Positions 8,027-17,496 of a stretch of DNA of 43,406 bases are shown piece after piece. The stretch is taken from NCBI GenBank assembly GCA_945787335.1, contig CALZHR010000180.1:1-43406 (forward strand), in the 5' to 3' direction. Position 1 is the first letter of the stretch; each line of letters starts with the position of its first letter. Source of the stretch: an uncultured Desulfuromonadales bacterium (GTDB taxonomy: Bacteria; Desulfobacterota; Desulfuromonadia; Desulfuromonadales; Geopsychrobacteraceae). Under the pieces are notes generated by a model. The model searched no databases and was not told where the DNA came from. It worked only from the letters and a program-made list of their open reading frames with translations. The position numbers were made by a program, and so were the translations under genes.

Positions 8027-8209
8027 ATGGCTGTACCAAAGAAGAAAACCTCTAAATCGAAAAAAAATATGCGCCGCGCCCACGATTCCATCAGCGCACC
8101 GGGAATTTCTACCTGCCCCCAGTGCCAGGAGCCCAAGAGACCGCATCGTACCTGCGCCAACTGCGGGACTTACAAAGGCAAAGAAGTCATCAATAGCGAA
8201 GATATCTGA
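8027..8209 (+). CDS. rpmF: 50S ribosomal protein L32
   Basis: Large-subunit ribosomal protein of 60 residues starting [13 protein letters not shown], the invariant L32 N-terminus. Cys30, Cys33, Cys43 and Cys46 (CPQC and CANC) form a four-cysteine zinc ribbon, so this is the zinc-binding form rather than the Cys-free paralogue some bacteria carry. A strong SD (AAGGAG) precedes the ATG. The yceD-rpmF-plsX order is classic and links ribosome and membrane lipid synthesis. Confidence 0.97.
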   Translation: MAVPKKKTSKSKKNMRRAHDSISAPGISTCPQCQEPKRPHRTCANCGTYKGKEVINSEDI

Positions 8210-8226
8210 TCTGGTCGACATTGATC

Positions 8227-9213
8227 ATGTCATTGAAAATCGCTGTCGATGCCATGGGAGGAGACAACTCCCCGGCTGCTGAAGTTGCCGGAGCGGTTGC
8301 AGCCTGCCGGCAGTGGGGATGTCAGGTCATCCTGGTGGGCGACACGCAGCAACTGCAGGCAGAACTGGCCAAGCACCAGGTTGAGGGGCTCAACATCGAG
8401 ATCCAGCACGCCAGCGAAGTTGTTGGCATGGAAGACTCCGCCTCTGACGTCGTGCGCAAGAAGAAAGATTCTTCGATCCGGGTCGCTTTCGATCTGGTAA
8501 AAAACGGTCTTGCGGCGGCGGTGGTCAGCGCCGGTAATTCCGGGGCCACCATGGCTGCCGGGATGGCGGTTCTAAAGCGGGTCAAAGGGGTTGAGCGGCC
8601 GGCAATTGCCGCCTTGCTGCCAAACCTTGAAGATCAGACCATGGTTCTCGATATGGGAGCCAACGTCGACTGCAAGCCCTCGCATCTCAGGCAGTTTGCC
8701 ATTATGGGCAGTATTTATGTTGAGCATGTGCTCGGCAAGGCGCGACCAAGGGTCGGGTTACTGTCCAATGGCGAAGAAGAGAAGAAGGGGAACGATCTGA
8801 CCCGTGAAACCCATCAGCTGCTGAAGCAATCGGATCTGAATTACATCGGCTCTGTTGAGGGTGGCGACATCTACAATGGTTCTGTCGATGTTGTTGTCTG
8901 TGACGGTTTCGTCGGCAATGTGACGCTTAAGGTTTCCGAAGGTCTGGCAGTCGCCATCAGCACCATGCTGCGGCAAGAAATCGAGGGGCGCTGGTTGGCC
9001 AGGATCGGTTATCTTCTCAGCCGTCCGGCGTTTCAATCGTTCAAAAAAAAGATCAACCCGGCAGAGTATGGCGGCGCGCCGCTACTCGGCATCGCCGGAA
9101 CCGGGATTATCTGTCACGGAAGTTCCGATCCGAAGGCGATCGGCATCGCGATTCGTCAGGCCGGCGAGTTCGCTAAGATCCGCATTGAAGAAAAACTGGC
9201 CGAACGGCTCTGA
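8227..9213 (+). CDS. plsX: Phosphate acyltransferase PlsX
   Basis: Converts acyl-ACP and phosphate to acyl-phosphate, the acyl donor for PlsY in phosphatidic acid synthesis; peripheral on the inner membrane. ATG 8227 gives 328 residues starting [16 protein letters not shown], the family signature; an in-frame TTG at 8221 only adds two residues. Also visible are [10 protein letters not shown] near residue 100, [11 protein letters not shown] near 140, and [18 protein letters not shown] near the C-terminus. There is no clear SD, and the gap to rpmF is 17 bases, so translation may depend on rpmF. It is followed by fabH, as in most bacteria with this cluster. Confidence 0.96.
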   Translation: MSLKIAVDAMGGDNSPAAEVAGAVAACRQWGCQVILVGDTQQLQAELAKHQVEGLNIEIQHASEVVGMEDSASDVVRKKKDSSIRVAFDLVKNGLAAAVVSAGNSGATMAAGMAVLKRVKGVERPAIAALLPNLEDQTMVLDMGANVDCKPSHLRQFAIMGSIYVEHVLGKARPRVGLLSNGEEEKKGNDLTRETHQLLKQSDLNYIGSVEGGDIYNGSVDVVVCDGFVGNVTLKVSEGLAVAISTMLRQEIEGRWLARIGYLLSRPAFQSFKKKINPAEYGGAPLLGIAGTGIICHGSSDPKAIGIAIRQAGEFAKIRIEEKLAERL

Positions 9214-9263
9214 TTTCATCAACTAACTCTCTGAATTTGCCGGTTATGGCGAAGGAGATTTAC

Positions 9264-10244
9264 GTGAAAAAAGCACGGATTATCGGCACCGGGTCTTATC
9301 TGCCGGAAAAGGTTCTGAATAACTTCGACCTGGAAAAGATGGTCGATACCACCAACGACTGGATCCTCGCCCGGACCGGGATCGAGGAGCGCCGGATCGC
9401 CGCCGATAATGAGTCGACCTCGGACCTGGCAACCAAGGCTGCCCAGCGAGCGCTTGAGATGGCGGGCGTAACACCGGAGGAGATCGACCTGATTGTTATG
9501 GGCACCATCACCGGTGATTATCCCTGGCCGGCGACCGCCTGCATCGTTCAGAACAACCTCGGCGCCAAGAACGCCTATGCTTACGATCTGTCTGCAGCCT
9601 GCAGCGGCTTCGTTTATGCCCTGTCAAGCGCCTCCGACTTTCTGCTGGCCGGACGAGGCAAGAAAGCGCTGGTCATCGGTGCTGAGACCCTGAGCCGGAT
9701 CGTCGACTGGACCGACCGCAACACCTGCGTGCTGTTCGGCGACGGCGCTGGCGCGGTGGTGCTAGAAGCTCAGGAAGGGGAATCCGGGATTCTCTCCTGC
9801 CATATGCATTCCGATGGCAGCTACCTCGACCTGCTTTACCAACCGGGTTTCGGTTCGAAGAATCCGGTCTCGGTACAGGGAATCGAAGACCGTAGCAGCT
9901 TTTTAAAAATGCAGGGGAACGAGGTCTTCAAGGTCGCGGTCCGTTCGCTGACCGAAGTCTCTCATGAAGCGCTGAAGGCGAACGATATCAAAGTGAAAGA
10001 TCTTTCCCTGTTTATTCCCCACCAGGCCAACCGTCGGATCCTTGAGGCGACCGCAAAACGGCTCAAGCTGCAGGATGAACAGTGTTACATCAACGTTAAC
10101 AAGTACGGCAACACTTCTGGGGCGACAATTCCCGTGGCCATGGATGAAGCCTATCGTCAGGGTCTGTTAAAGGAAGGCGGCCTGGTGCTGCTCTCCGCTT
10201 TCGGCGGCGGGTTTACTTGGGGATCGGTACTGCTGCGCTGGTAG
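9264..10244 (+). CDS. fabH: 3-oxoacyl-ACP synthase III (FabH)
   Basis: Starts fatty-acid chains by condensing acetyl-CoA or another acyl-CoA with malonyl-ACP. I set the start at GTG 9264 because AAGGAG (9252-9257) lies six bases upstream and KKARIIGTGSYLPE is the usual N-terminus (326 residues); ATG 9246 and TTG 9237 lack an SD. Thiolase-fold catalytic residues are visible: Cys113 in SAACSGF, His in FIPHQANRRI, and Asn in KYGNTSGAT. Part of the plsX-fabHDG-acpP operon. Confidence 0.95.
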   Translation: MKKARIIGTGSYLPEKVLNNFDLEKMVDTTNDWILARTGIEERRIAADNESTSDLATKAAQRALEMAGVTPEEIDLIVMGTITGDYPWPATACIVQNNLGAKNAYAYDLSAACSGFVYALSSASDFLLAGRGKKALVIGAETLSRIVDWTDRNTCVLFGDGAGAVVLEAQEGESGILSCHMHSDGSYLDLLYQPGFGSKNPVSVQGIEDRSSFLKMQGNEVFKVAVRSLTEVSHEALKANDIKVKDLSLFIPHQANRRILEATAKRLKLQDEQCYINVNKYGNTSGATIPVAMDEAYRQGLLKEGGLVLLSAFGGGFTWGSVLLRW

Positions 10245-10278
10245 TTCGCAGCTAACTGGTCGTTTTAAGGATAAATTG

Positions 10279-11199
10279 ATGACAGCATTTGTATTCCCCG
10301 GGCAGGGGGCGCAATTCAGCGGTATGGGCAAAGACCTGGCTGAGAACTTCCCCTGCGCCAAACTGGTTTTTGAAGAAGCAAGCGACGCCCTCGGTTTCGA
10401 TATCGCCGGACTCTGCTTTGCCGGCTCGGAAGACGAGCTCAAGCTGACCGCAAACACCCAGCCCGCGATCCTGACCACAAGTATTGCAGCGCTGCGTGTT
10501 GTAGAGCAGGAAACCGGTTTGCAGCCGGCCTATGCCGCCGGGCACTCTCTCGGCGAGTTTTCGGCGTTGGTTTGTTCTGGTGCTCTGACCTTTGGCGATG
10601 CGGTAAAAATCGTTCGTCAGCGCGGCACCTTTATGCAGGAAGCCGTTCCGGTTGGGGTCGGCGCCATGGCAGCGATCATGGGCGTTGAGGCTGAGGTGCT
10701 TGAAGAGCTGTGCATCAAGGCCGCCGAAGGTGAAGTGGTTGCGCCGGCTAACTTCAACAGCCCGGGACAGATTGTCATCGCCGGGCATGCCACAGCAGTC
10801 AACCGTGCCATCGAGCTGGCTAAACAGGCCGGCGCCAAGCGGGCACTGCCATTGCCGGTCAGCGCCCCGTTCCATTCGGCGCTGATGAAACCGGCAGCCA
10901 AGCGTCTTGATGATGTCCTGGCAGATATTCCGGTCGGACAGTTCAGTTGCCCCGTTGTCGGCAATGTCGAAGCCAAGCCTTATAATGATCCGACTCGCGT
11001 CAAGTCTCTGTTGGTTCAGCAGGTCTGTGCCCCGGTTCGCTGGGATGAGTCGGTGGCCGAAATGGCTCGGCTCGGGGTTGAACACTACGTCGAGATCGGT
11101 CCGGGCAAGGTGCTCAGTGGCTTGATCAAGCGGATTGCCAAGGGCGCGCAAACCCAGCAGATTGATTCGGTCGCCACGCTGCAGAAATTGGCGGGTTGA
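10279..11199 (+). CDS. fabD: Malonyl-CoA:ACP transacylase
   Basis: Transfers malonyl groups from CoA to ACP, supplying the extender unit for fatty-acid synthesis. The 306-residue product has FVFPGQGAQFSGMG at the N-terminus, the nucleophile elbow GHSLGEFSAL (catalytic Ser) near residue 90, and the catalytic His in SAPFHSALM near residue 200. ATG 10279 has AAGGA seven bases upstream; the TTG just before it only adds one residue. A conserved EIGPGKVLSGLIKRI is seen near the end. Follows fabH by 34 bases. Confidence 0.96.
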   Translation: MTAFVFPGQGAQFSGMGKDLAENFPCAKLVFEEASDALGFDIAGLCFAGSEDELKLTANTQPAILTTSIAALRVVEQETGLQPAYAAGHSLGEFSALVCSGALTFGDAVKIVRQRGTFMQEAVPVGVGAMAAIMGVEAEVLEELCIKAAEGEVVAPANFNSPGQIVIAGHATAVNRAIELAKQAGAKRALPLPVSAPFHSALMKPAAKRLDDVLADIPVGQFSCPVVGNVEAKPYNDPTRVKSLLVQQVCAPVRWDESVAEMARLGVEHYVEIGPGKVLSGLIKRIAKGAQTQQIDSVATLQKLAG

Positions 11200-11226
11200 T
11201 TTTCATACGATTCTCAGAGGATAGTT

Positions 11227-11964
11227 ATGTTGACTGACAAGGTCGCGATCGTTACCGGCGCTTCTCGCGGGATAGGCCGTTGTACCGCTCTGGCGCTGGC
11301 CGCACAGGGAGCCGATCTGGTGGTTTCTGCACGCAACCTGGAACCGCTTCAAACCCTGGTTGCGGAGATCGAGGCCATGGGCCGCAAGGCTCTTGCCGTC
11401 ACCGCCGATGCTGCATCGACAGGAGATGCCGAGAAACTGATCGCTGCTGCGGTGGAAACTTTTGGTCAGGTTGACATCCTGGTCAACAACGCCGGAATCA
11501 CCCGCGACGGGCTGCTGCTGCGGATGAAAGACGAGGATTGGGATGCGGTCCTCGATACCAATCTCAAAGGCGCCTTCGTGCTGATTCGGGCGACGGCCAA
11601 GCTGATGAGCAAGCAGCGCAGCGGGCGGATCATCAATATCTCCTCGGTGGTTGGTGAAATGGGAAATCCGGGCCAGGCCAATTACTGTGCCAGCAAGGCC
11701 GGCCTGATCGGTCTGACCAAGTCGGTGGCGCGGGAACTGGCCAAGCGAAATGTCACGGTCAATGCCATTACCCCGGGGTTCATTGAAACCGACATGACCA
11801 GCAATCTGCCGGAAAAAGCTCGTCAGGAGTTGACCGCACAGATTCCGCTTGGGCGACTCGGCGAGTCCGAGGATATTGCCCAGGCAGTAGTTTTCCTGGC
11901 GTCCGAAAATGCCGGCTACATCACCGGGCAGGTTTTAGGCGTCAACGGCGGGATGTATATGTAA
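11227..11964 (+). CDS. fabG: 3-oxoacyl-ACP reductase FabG
   Basis: NADPH-dependent short-chain dehydrogenase that reduces 3-ketoacyl-ACP in the elongation cycle. The 245 residues show the Rossmann motif TGASRGIG near residue 12, NNAG near 87, the catalytic Ser (ISSVVG), and YxxxK in NYCASKAGL, then ITPGFIETDMT. The C-terminal QVLGVNGGMYM is typical of FabG. SD AGAGGA lies upstream of the ATG. It sits between fabD and acpP, which supports the fatty-acid role over other SDR functions. Confidence 0.96.
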   Translation: MLTDKVAIVTGASRGIGRCTALALAAQGADLVVSARNLEPLQTLVAEIEAMGRKALAVTADAASTGDAEKLIAAAVETFGQVDILVNNAGITRDGLLLRMKDEDWDAVLDTNLKGAFVLIRATAKLMSKQRSGRIINISSVVGEMGNPGQANYCASKAGLIGLTKSVARELAKRNVTVNAITPGFIETDMTSNLPEKARQELTAQIPLGRLGESEDIAQAVVFLASENAGYITGQVLGVNGGMYM

Positions 11965-12003
11965 ACAATTGGCAATTGCCAAAACGACACAGGAGGAAAG
12001 CAT

Positions 12004-12237
12004 ATGGCTTCTATTGAAGAACGTGTAAAGCAGATTGTTGCTGAGCAACTGGGTGTAGACGAAGATCAGGTAACCCCTGATGCCGCTTTTATGGACGATC
12101 TGGGTGCTGACTCTCTCGACACCGTCGAGCTGGTCATGGCGCTTGAGGAAGAGTTCGATGTTGAGATCTCTGACGAAGACGCTGAAAAGATCCAGAAAGT
12201 TCAGGACGCAATCGACTACATCAATCAGGCTTCCTGA
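12004..12237 (+). CDS. acpP: Acyl carrier protein
   Basis: Carrier of growing acyl chains, modified by 4'-phosphopantetheine on Ser37 in the motif GADSLDTVE. The 77-residue, highly acidic helical protein is the normal ACP size. A very strong SD (AGGAGGAAAG) precedes the ATG, as expected for a highly expressed protein. It is the last gene before a strong terminator, so its message can accumulate separately from fabF. Confidence 0.98.
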   Translation: MASIEERVKQIVAEQLGVDEDQVTPDAAFMDDLGADSLDTVELVMALEEEFDVEISDEDAEKIQKVQDAIDYINQAS

Positions 12238-12244
12238 TGGTTTG

Positions 12245-12283
12245 ATCGTGGTGCCGGAAAACTGCCCGGCACCACGATTTTTT
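12245..12283 (+). terminator. Strong intrinsic terminator after acpP
   Basis: Exact 13-bp stem ATCGTGGTGCCGG / CCGGCACCACGAT with an 8-base loop, followed by six Ts (12278-12283). It separates acpP from fabF. Confidence 0.93.
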
Positions 12284-12315
12284 ATCCCGCCGGATAAACA
12301 GAAATAGAATAAACA

Positions 12316-12328
12316 AGTGATAATCACT
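12316..12328. promoter_or_regulatory. 13-bp dyad upstream of fabF, candidate operator
   Basis: AGTGAT-A-ATCACT is a perfect dyad around a single central base, 22 bp before the fabF ATG and between it and the acpP terminator. No regulator or promoter is identified with certainty. Confidence 0.35.
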
Positions 12329-12349
12329 CGTTGAAGGAAAGTGAATATT

Positions 12350-13582
12350 ATGCGTAGAGTTGTGGTCACCGGTATTGGTCTTGTGTCACCGCTTGGAATC
12401 GGGGTTGATAAGAACTGGGCTGCGATCACCGCGGGCAAGTCGGGGCTCGGCCCCATCACCCGTTTCGATGCCTCTGATCTGCCGACCCAGATCGCAGGCG
12501 AGGTCAAGGATTTCAACGCTGAGGACTATATCGATAAAAAAGAGATCAAGAAGATGGATCTCTTTATTCAGTATGGCCTGGCGGCCGCCGAGATGGCGTT
12601 GAACGACTCGGGCCTGCAGATTACCGATGAGAACGCCGAGCGTGTCGGCGTGCTGGTCGGTTCCGGCCTGGGTGGACTGCCGACGATCGAGAAGTACCAT
12701 GAGCTGATGCTCGATCGCGGCTACAAAAAAATCTCTCCCTTCTTTATCCCGATGCTGATCATCAACCTGGCACCCGGACATATTTCCATGCGCTTTGGCG
12801 CCAAGGGCCCGAACCTTTCCTCGGTTTCCGCTTGCGCGACCGGGACTCACTCGATCGGCGATGCTTTCCAGATGATCGTCCGCGGCGATGCCGATGCGAT
12901 GTTCGCCGGCGGAACCGAGTCGACCATCACCCCGCTCGGGATCGGTGGTTTCAACGTCATGAAGGCGCTCTCGACCCGCAACGACGACCCACAAGGGGCC
13001 AGCCGCCCGTTCGAGAAGAACCGCGACGGCTTCATCATGGCCGAAGGTGCCGGCATCCTGATGCTCGAAGAGTATGAAATGGCCAAAACCCGCGGGGCCG
13101 AAATTTACTGCGAAGTGGTCGGTTACGGCATGAGCGGCGACGCTTACCATCTGACCCAGCCGGCTCCCGGCGGCGAAGGGGCAGCGCGCTGCATGAAGAT
13201 GGCGATGAAGAATGCCGGCCTGAACGCAGAAGATGTCGACTACATCAACGCCCACGGCACCTCGACCCATTTCAACGATCTCTATGAAACCATGGCGATC
13301 AAATCGGTGCTTGGTGATCACGCAAGCAAGATCATGATCAGCTCAACCAAGAGCATGACCGGTCACGGGCTTGGTGCCGCCGGCGGCCTGGAAGCGGCTT
13401 ATTCCGCTCTGGCGTTGAAAAATGGCGTCATCCCGCCGACGATCAACTATGTTGAGCCGGACCCCGAGTGCGATCTCGATTACGTGCCGAATGAGGCCCG
13501 TCAGGCGGATATCAAAGTCGCGCTGTCGAACTCCTTCGGGTTCGGCGGCACCAACGCCACCCTGGCGTTGCGGAAGCTTTGA
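12350..13582 (+). CDS. fabF: 3-oxoacyl-ACP synthase II (FabF)
   Basis: Elongating condensing enzyme of type II fatty-acid synthesis. ATG 12350 gives 410 residues starting [16 protein letters not shown], the typical N-terminus; GTG 12341 would crowd the SD (GAAGGA at 12333-12338). The Cys-His-His triad is visible: Cys162 in VSACATG, His in [11 protein letters not shown], and His in [21 protein letters not shown] ends the fold. It is separated from acpP by a terminator and slightly overlaps the rpiB SD region at its stop. Confidence 0.96.
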   Translation: MRRVVVTGIGLVSPLGIGVDKNWAAITAGKSGLGPITRFDASDLPTQIAGEVKDFNAEDYIDKKEIKKMDLFIQYGLAAAEMALNDSGLQITDENAERVGVLVGSGLGGLPTIEKYHELMLDRGYKKISPFFIPMLIINLAPGHISMRFGAKGPNLSSVSACATGTHSIGDAFQMIVRGDADAMFAGGTESTITPLGIGGFNVMKALSTRNDDPQGASRPFEKNRDGFIMAEGAGILMLEEYEMAKTRGAEIYCEVVGYGMSGDAYHLTQPAPGGEGAARCMKMAMKNAGLNAEDVDYINAHGTSTHFNDLYETMAIKSVLGDHASKIMISSTKSMTGHGLGAAGGLEAAYSALALKNGVIPPTINYVEPDPECDLDYVPNEARQADIKVALSNSFGFGGTNATLALRKL

Positions 13583-13590
13583 GGACGCAG

Positions 13591-14040
13591 ATGTTCGTTG
13601 TCGGGAGCGATCACGGCGGCCTGGAGCTGAAGCAGGCGATCTGCGAGCTGCTACAACAGCGCAACCTGCCCTGTGCGGACTACGGAACCAACGATTCCGA
13701 TTCGGTTGATTACCCCGACTTGGGCGCCAAAGTCGCCCAGGCGGTCTCCGACGGAACCGCCGAATCGGGAGTGCTGGTCTGCGGCACCGGGATCGGCATG
13801 TCGATCATCGCCAACAAGTACCCCGGGGTGCGCGCGGCGCTGGTGCATGATGAATTCACTGCACAGATGGCGCGGGAGCACAACAACGCCAACATCCTGA
13901 TCCTCGGCGGCCGGATCGTCTCGGTCGAACAGGGGGTCAAGCTGGTTGAAATCTGGCTCGACAGTCAGTTTGAAGGCGGCCGGCATCAGAACCGTCTCGA
14001 TAAAATCGCCGCCGCAGAGCAGCGGCTGCAGAAACAATAA
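13591..14040 (+). CDS. rpiB: Ribose-5-phosphate isomerase B
   Basis: Interconverts ribose-5-phosphate and ribulose-5-phosphate in the pentose phosphate pathway. The 149-residue LacAB/RpiB-family product begins MFVVGSDHGGLELKQ and has the catalytic-site motif VLVCGTGIGMSI (Cys base) followed by HNNANILILGGR. ATG 13591 has GAGGA six bases upstream; a TTG overlapping the fabF stop would extend it by four residues and is less likely. Its place between fabF and glyA is common in this lineage. Confidence 0.95.
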   Translation: MFVVGSDHGGLELKQAICELLQQRNLPCADYGTNDSDSVDYPDLGAKVAQAVSDGTAESGVLVCGTGIGMSIIANKYPGVRAALVHDEFTAQMAREHNNANILILGGRIVSVEQGVKLVEIWLDSQFEGGRHQNRLDKIAAAEQRLQKQ

Positions 14041-14048
14041 CTAATCAG

Positions 14049-14079
14049 ACGGGGCAGGGACGACCTGCCCCGTTCTTTT
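14049..14079 (+). terminator. Intrinsic terminator after rpiB
   Basis: Exact 10-bp stem ACGGGGCAGG / CCTGCCCCGT with loop GACGA, followed by TCTTTT. It lies between rpiB and glyA. Confidence 0.85.
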
Positions 14080-14115
14080 CCAGCCTGGAAAAGCCGCACA
14101 TCCGGAGGAAACACG

Positions 14116-15369
14116 ATGTCGCAAAAGAATCTCGCCACATTCGATCCTGAAATTGCAAAGATCCTGATCCGGGAAACCGAGCGTCAGGAATACAACCTGG
14201 AGTTCATCGCGTCTGAGAACTTCGTCAGCGAAGCGGTTCTCGAAGCGCAGGGTTCGGTGCTGACCAACAAGTACGCCGAAGGTTATCCCGGCAAGCGCTA
14301 TTACGGTGGCTGCGAAGTGGTCGACGAGGCCGAGCAGCTGGCGATCGATCGGGCCAAGGAGCTGTTCGGCGCGGAACATGTCAACGTGCAGGCCCACTCC
14401 GGTTCCCAGGCGAACATGGCGGTCTACATGGCGGTCTGCAAGCCTGGCGACACCGTGCTGGGGATGAACCTGGCCCACGGCGGTCACCTGACCCACGGCT
14501 CGCCGGTCAACTTCTCCGGCAAGCTCTACAATATCGTGCCTTACGGGGTGAAGGCCGAAACCGGCACCATCGATTACGAGGAAGTCGAAAAGCTCGCCAA
14601 GGAACACAAGCCGAAGCTGATTGTTGTCGGCGCCAGCGCCTACGCCCGTGAGATCGATTTCCCTGCCTTCCGCCGGATTGCCGACGAGGTCGGCGCAGTG
14701 GTCATGGTCGATATGGCGCACATCGCCGGCCTGGTCGCCGCTGGCGTCCACTCCAATCCGGTTCCTTACGCCGAGTTCGTCACCACCACGACCCACAAGA
14801 CCCTGCGCGGGCCGCGTGGCGGGATGATCCTCTGTACCGAGGAGTGGGGCAAGAAGCTAAACAGCAACATCTTCCCCGGCATTCAGGGCGGCCCGCTGAT
14901 GCATGTTATCGCGGCCAAGGCGGTGGCGTTCAAAGAAGCCCTCTCTCCTGATTTCAAGGATTACGCTCAGCAGGTGGTCAAAAACGCCCAGGCCCTGGCC
15001 GCCGAGCTGGTCGCCAAGGGGTACAAGCTGGTCTCCGGCGGCACCGACAATCACCTGATGCTGCTCGATTTTACCGGCACCGAAATCACCGGCAAGGTCG
15101 CCGAAGAAACCCTTGAGGACGCCGGTCTCACCGTCAACAAGAATGCCGTGCCGTTCGATACCCGGTCGCCGTTTGTGACCAGCGGTATCCGCATCGGCAC
15201 CCCGGCGACCACGACGCGTGGCTTGAAAGAGCCGGAGATGATCAAGGTCGCCGGTTGGATCGACCGGGCGCTGAACAATATCGGCAACGAGGCGGAGTTG
15301 GCGAAGATCCGCGCCGAGGTCAAGGAGCTCTGTCAGCAGTTTCCGCTCTATGCCCACCGGCTGAAATAA
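14116..15369 (+). CDS. glyA: Serine hydroxymethyltransferase
   Basis: PLP enzyme converting serine and tetrahydrofolate to glycine and 5,10-methylene-THF, the main source of one-carbon units. The 417 residues contain [13 protein letters not shown] near the N-terminus, the [10 protein letters not shown] motif, and the PLP-binding Lys228 in [24 protein letters not shown] precedes the ATG. Methylene-THF is used for thymidylate, which fits with the deaminase gene directly downstream that may feed dUMP synthesis. Confidence 0.98.
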   Translation: MSQKNLATFDPEIAKILIRETERQEYNLEFIASENFVSEAVLEAQGSVLTNKYAEGYPGKRYYGGCEVVDEAEQLAIDRAKELFGAEHVNVQAHSGSQANMAVYMAVCKPGDTVLGMNLAHGGHLTHGSPVNFSGKLYNIVPYGVKAETGTIDYEEVEKLAKEHKPKLIVVGASAYAREIDFPAFRRIADEVGAVVMVDMAHIAGLVAAGVHSNPVPYAEFVTTTTHKTLRGPRGGMILCTEEWGKKLNSNIFPGIQGGPLMHVIAAKAVAFKEALSPDFKDYAQQVVKNAQALAAELVAKGYKLVSGGTDNHLMLLDFTGTEITGKVAEETLEDAGLTVNKNAVPFDTRSPFVTSGIRIGTPATTTRGLKEPEMIKVAGWIDRALNNIGNEAELAKIRAEVKELCQQFPLYAHRLK

Positions 15370-15379
15370 GGCGGGAGAG

Positions 15380-15838
15380 ATGCAGCGGCCGACCTGGGAC
15401 GAATATTTCATGCAGATCACGCAGCTGGTTGCCAGCCGCTCCACCTGCTTGCGTCGTCAGGTCGGGGCCCTGCTGGTGAAGGGGAAGAATATCCTCGCCA
15501 CCGGTTACAACGGAGTGCCGAGCGGCATCACTCACTGCGATGTCACCGGCTGCCTGCGCGAGCAGCTCAATGTGCCCTCGGGAGAACGGCACGAGCTCTG
15601 CCGGGGTCTGCATGCCGAACAGAACGCCATCATCCAGGCCGCGCGGCATGGTGTGAATATCGACGGTGCGACCCTTTACTGCACCGATTCTCCATGTATA
15701 ATCTGCAGCAAGATGCTGATCAACGCCGGCGTGCAGAGCGTCGTCTTCGGGCGTGGTTATCCGGATCAGCTCTCACTGCAAATGCTCGAGGAGGCGGGGA
15801 TAGACTACCAGCAGTTTCCCGGGGAAGAGGTCCAATGA
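15380..15838 (+). CDS. Deoxycytidylate (dCMP) deaminase family protein, ComEB-like
   Basis: Zinc-dependent cytidine/deoxycytidylate deaminase-fold protein of 152 residues. The zinc and catalytic residues are present: HAEQNAI (His ligand and Glu) and [13 protein letters not shown] (PCxxC ligands). A second Cys/His set ([18 protein letters not shown]) resembles the structural zinc site of dCMP deaminases, which turn dCMP into dUMP for thymidylate synthesis. The position between glyA and nrdR matches many Geobacter-type genomes and fits deoxynucleotide metabolism. Its stop overlaps the nrdR start (ATGA), so the two are probably coupled. Substrate is inferred from family only. Confidence 0.9.
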   Translation: MQRPTWDEYFMQITQLVASRSTCLRRQVGALLVKGKNILATGYNGVPSGITHCDVTGCLREQLNVPSGERHELCRGLHAEQNAIIQAARHGVNIDGATLYCTDSPCIICSKMLINAGVQSVVFGRGYPDQLSLQMLEEAGIDYQQFPGEEVQ

Positions 15839-16293
15839 ACTGTCCATTCTGCAGCCACGACGATACCAAGGTCATCGACTCCCGACTCGGCAAGGAAGGC
15901 AACAACGTCCGCCGCCGGCGGGAATGTCCAGCCTGCGAACGCCGCTTTACCACCTACGAGCGGGTCGAGGAGATCCTCCCCTGGGTGATAAAAAAAGATG
16001 GCCGACGCGAGGCTTTCGATCGTGCCAAGATCATCGCCGGGATGCAGCGGGCCTGTGAGAAGCGGCCGGTTTCGGTCGAACAGATCGAAGAGATGGTTGA
16101 TCAGCTCGAGCGCACCTTTCAGGAGCGGGGTGACAAGGAGATCGCCGCCAGCCTGATCGGCGAGGCGGTGATGGACGCCCTGCACAGGGTGGATGAAGTC
16201 GCTTACGTGCGTTTCGCCTCGGTCTATCGGCAGTTCAAGGATATCAACGAATTTATGGCCGAGCTGACCGACTTGCTGAAGAATTCGCACTGA
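15835..16293 (+). CDS. nrdR: Transcriptional repressor NrdR
   Basis: Represses ribonucleotide reductase genes by sensing ATP/dATP. ATG 15835 overlaps the deaminase stop and gives 152 residues, the exact family size. The N-terminal zinc ribbon (CPFC and [13 protein letters not shown]) is followed by an ATP-cone ([17 protein letters not shown]...), ending with [16 protein letters not shown]. It is followed by ribD, an arrangement conserved in many bacteria (nrdR-ribD). I saw no NrdR box pair in the window, and no nrd genes are present. Confidence 0.96.
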   Translation: MNCPFCSHDDTKVIDSRLGKEGNNVRRRRECPACERRFTTYERVEEILPWVIKKDGRREAFDRAKIIAGMQRACEKRPVSVEQIEEMVDQLERTFQERGDKEIAASLIGEAVMDALHRVDEVAYVRFASVYRQFKDINEFMAELTDLLKNSH

Positions 16294-16318
16294 TGTGATA
16301 ATGAGCACTGAACTTGCG

Positions 16319-16347
16319 CAGCCGGGATATCACAGGTATCCCGGCTG
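16319..16347 (+). terminator. Hairpin between nrdR and ribD, possible weak terminator or attenuator
   Basis: CAGCCGGGATA pairs exactly with TATCCCGGCTG around the loop TCACAGG (11 bp). It is followed by TTGAATTTTGG, a poor U-tract, so read-through into ribD is likely. It is not an FMN riboswitch: the nrdR-ribD gap is only 75 bases. Confidence 0.45.
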
Positions 16348-16368
16348 TTGAATTTTGGGGCTGGTGAG

Positions 16369-17496
16369 ATGGAGTTTGAACTGACAGGGCTGCAGGAACA
16401 ATTTATGCGCGAGGCTCTGCGGCTGGCCAGGCAGGGCGTGGGACGAACCGCGCCGAACCCGCCGGTCGGAGCTATTCTTGTTCGCGATGGTCAAGTCATT
16501 GGCGGCGGTTATCATCCTAAGGCCGGCGCGGCGCATGCGGAAATCTTCGCCCTGCGTCAGGCGGGTGAACTGGCGCGCGGGTCCGATCTCTACGTCACGC
16601 TCGAACCCTGTTCCCACCAGGGACGCACCGGCCCCTGCGCACAGGCACTGATCGAGGCTGGGGTCAAGCGGGTCTTTGTCGGTGTTCAGGACCCGAATCC
16701 ACAAGTCGCCGGCAGGGGAATCTCGCTTCTGCAGCACGCGGGGATTGAGGTCGAGGTCGGGATTCTGGACCAAGAGTGCCGCCGGCTGATCGCCCCCTTT
16801 GCCCGACAGATCCTTAGCGGCCTGCCTTACACAATCTATAAAACTGCCATGACCCTGGACGGCAAGACCGCTACGGCCAGCGGAGATTCCCGCTGGATCT
16901 CAGGCGAGGGGAGCCGGCTGCGGGTGCATCGGCTGCGCGATCGGGTCGAGGCGATCATGATCGGCATCGGAACGCTGCTGAACGACGATCCGCTGCTCAA
17001 CACGCGCTTGCCGGATGCAAACGGCCGCGATCCTTTACGGGTGGTTGTCGACAGCCGTCTGCAGATCCCGCTCGACTGCAAGCTGCTGCACCAGCAGTCG
17101 AATGCGGGGACACTCGTGGCGACCACCGAAGCTGCCGATAAACAGAAGATTGTCGCGCTGGAAAAGCTGGGCGTCGAGGTTCTTTTCCTTCCTGAAACCG
17201 GTGGGCAGGTGACCCTGTTGCCGCTCTGGCAGCAGCTGGGTCGGCGCGACGTGCAACGCCTGCTGCTGGAAGGCGGCGCCACTCTGGCCGGAGCGGCGCT
17301 GCAGGCCGGATTGATCGATCAGCTGATGGTTTTTGTTGCGCCGAAGTTAATCGGCGGCTCGGCTGATCACGGCATCTTTGCCGGAGCCGGTTGTCTAGAG
17401 CTGCTAAACGCGGTACCTATTAATGACATGCGTTTTGAGCAGGTTGGTGAAGATCTGCTGATCTGCGGCGAGGTGGAGCGATGTTCACAGGATTGA
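16369..17496 (+). CDS. ribD: Bifunctional riboflavin deaminase/reductase RibD
   Basis: Two successive steps of riboflavin synthesis: deamination of the pyrimidine intermediate, then reduction of the ribosyl side chain. ATG 16369 gives 375 residues starting MEFELTGLQEQFM; a TTG at 16348 sits beside the hairpin and is unlikely. The N-terminal deaminase has HAEIFAL and the zinc ligands in PCSHQGRTGPC; the C-terminal reductase begins at TIYKTAMTLDGKTATASGDSRW and contains LLLEGGATLAG. It overlaps ribE by 16 bases. First of the clustered genes ribD-ribE-ribBA-ribH. Confidence 0.96.
   Translation: MEFELTGLQEQFMREALRLARQGVGRTAPNPPVGAILVRDGQVIGGGYHPKAGAAHAEIFALRQAGELARGSDLYVTLEPCSHQGRTGPCAQALIEAGVKRVFVGVQDPNPQVAGRGISLLQHAGIEVEVGILDQECRRLIAPFARQILSGLPYTIYKTAMTLDGKTATASGDSRWISGEGSRLRVHRLRDRVEAIMIGIGTLLNDDPLLNTRLPDANGRDPLRVVVDSRLQIPLDCKLLHQQSNAGTLVATTEAADKQKIVALEKLGVEVLFLPETGGQVTLLPLWQQLGRRDVQRLLLEGGATLAGAALQAGLIDQLMVFVAPKLIGGSADHGIFAGAGCLELLNAVPINDMRFEQVGEDLLICGEVERCSQD

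Noticed and set aside
16294..16368. FMN riboswitch upstream of ribD
   Set aside because: The gap is only 75 bases and shows a simple hairpin, not the multi-stem FMN aptamer.
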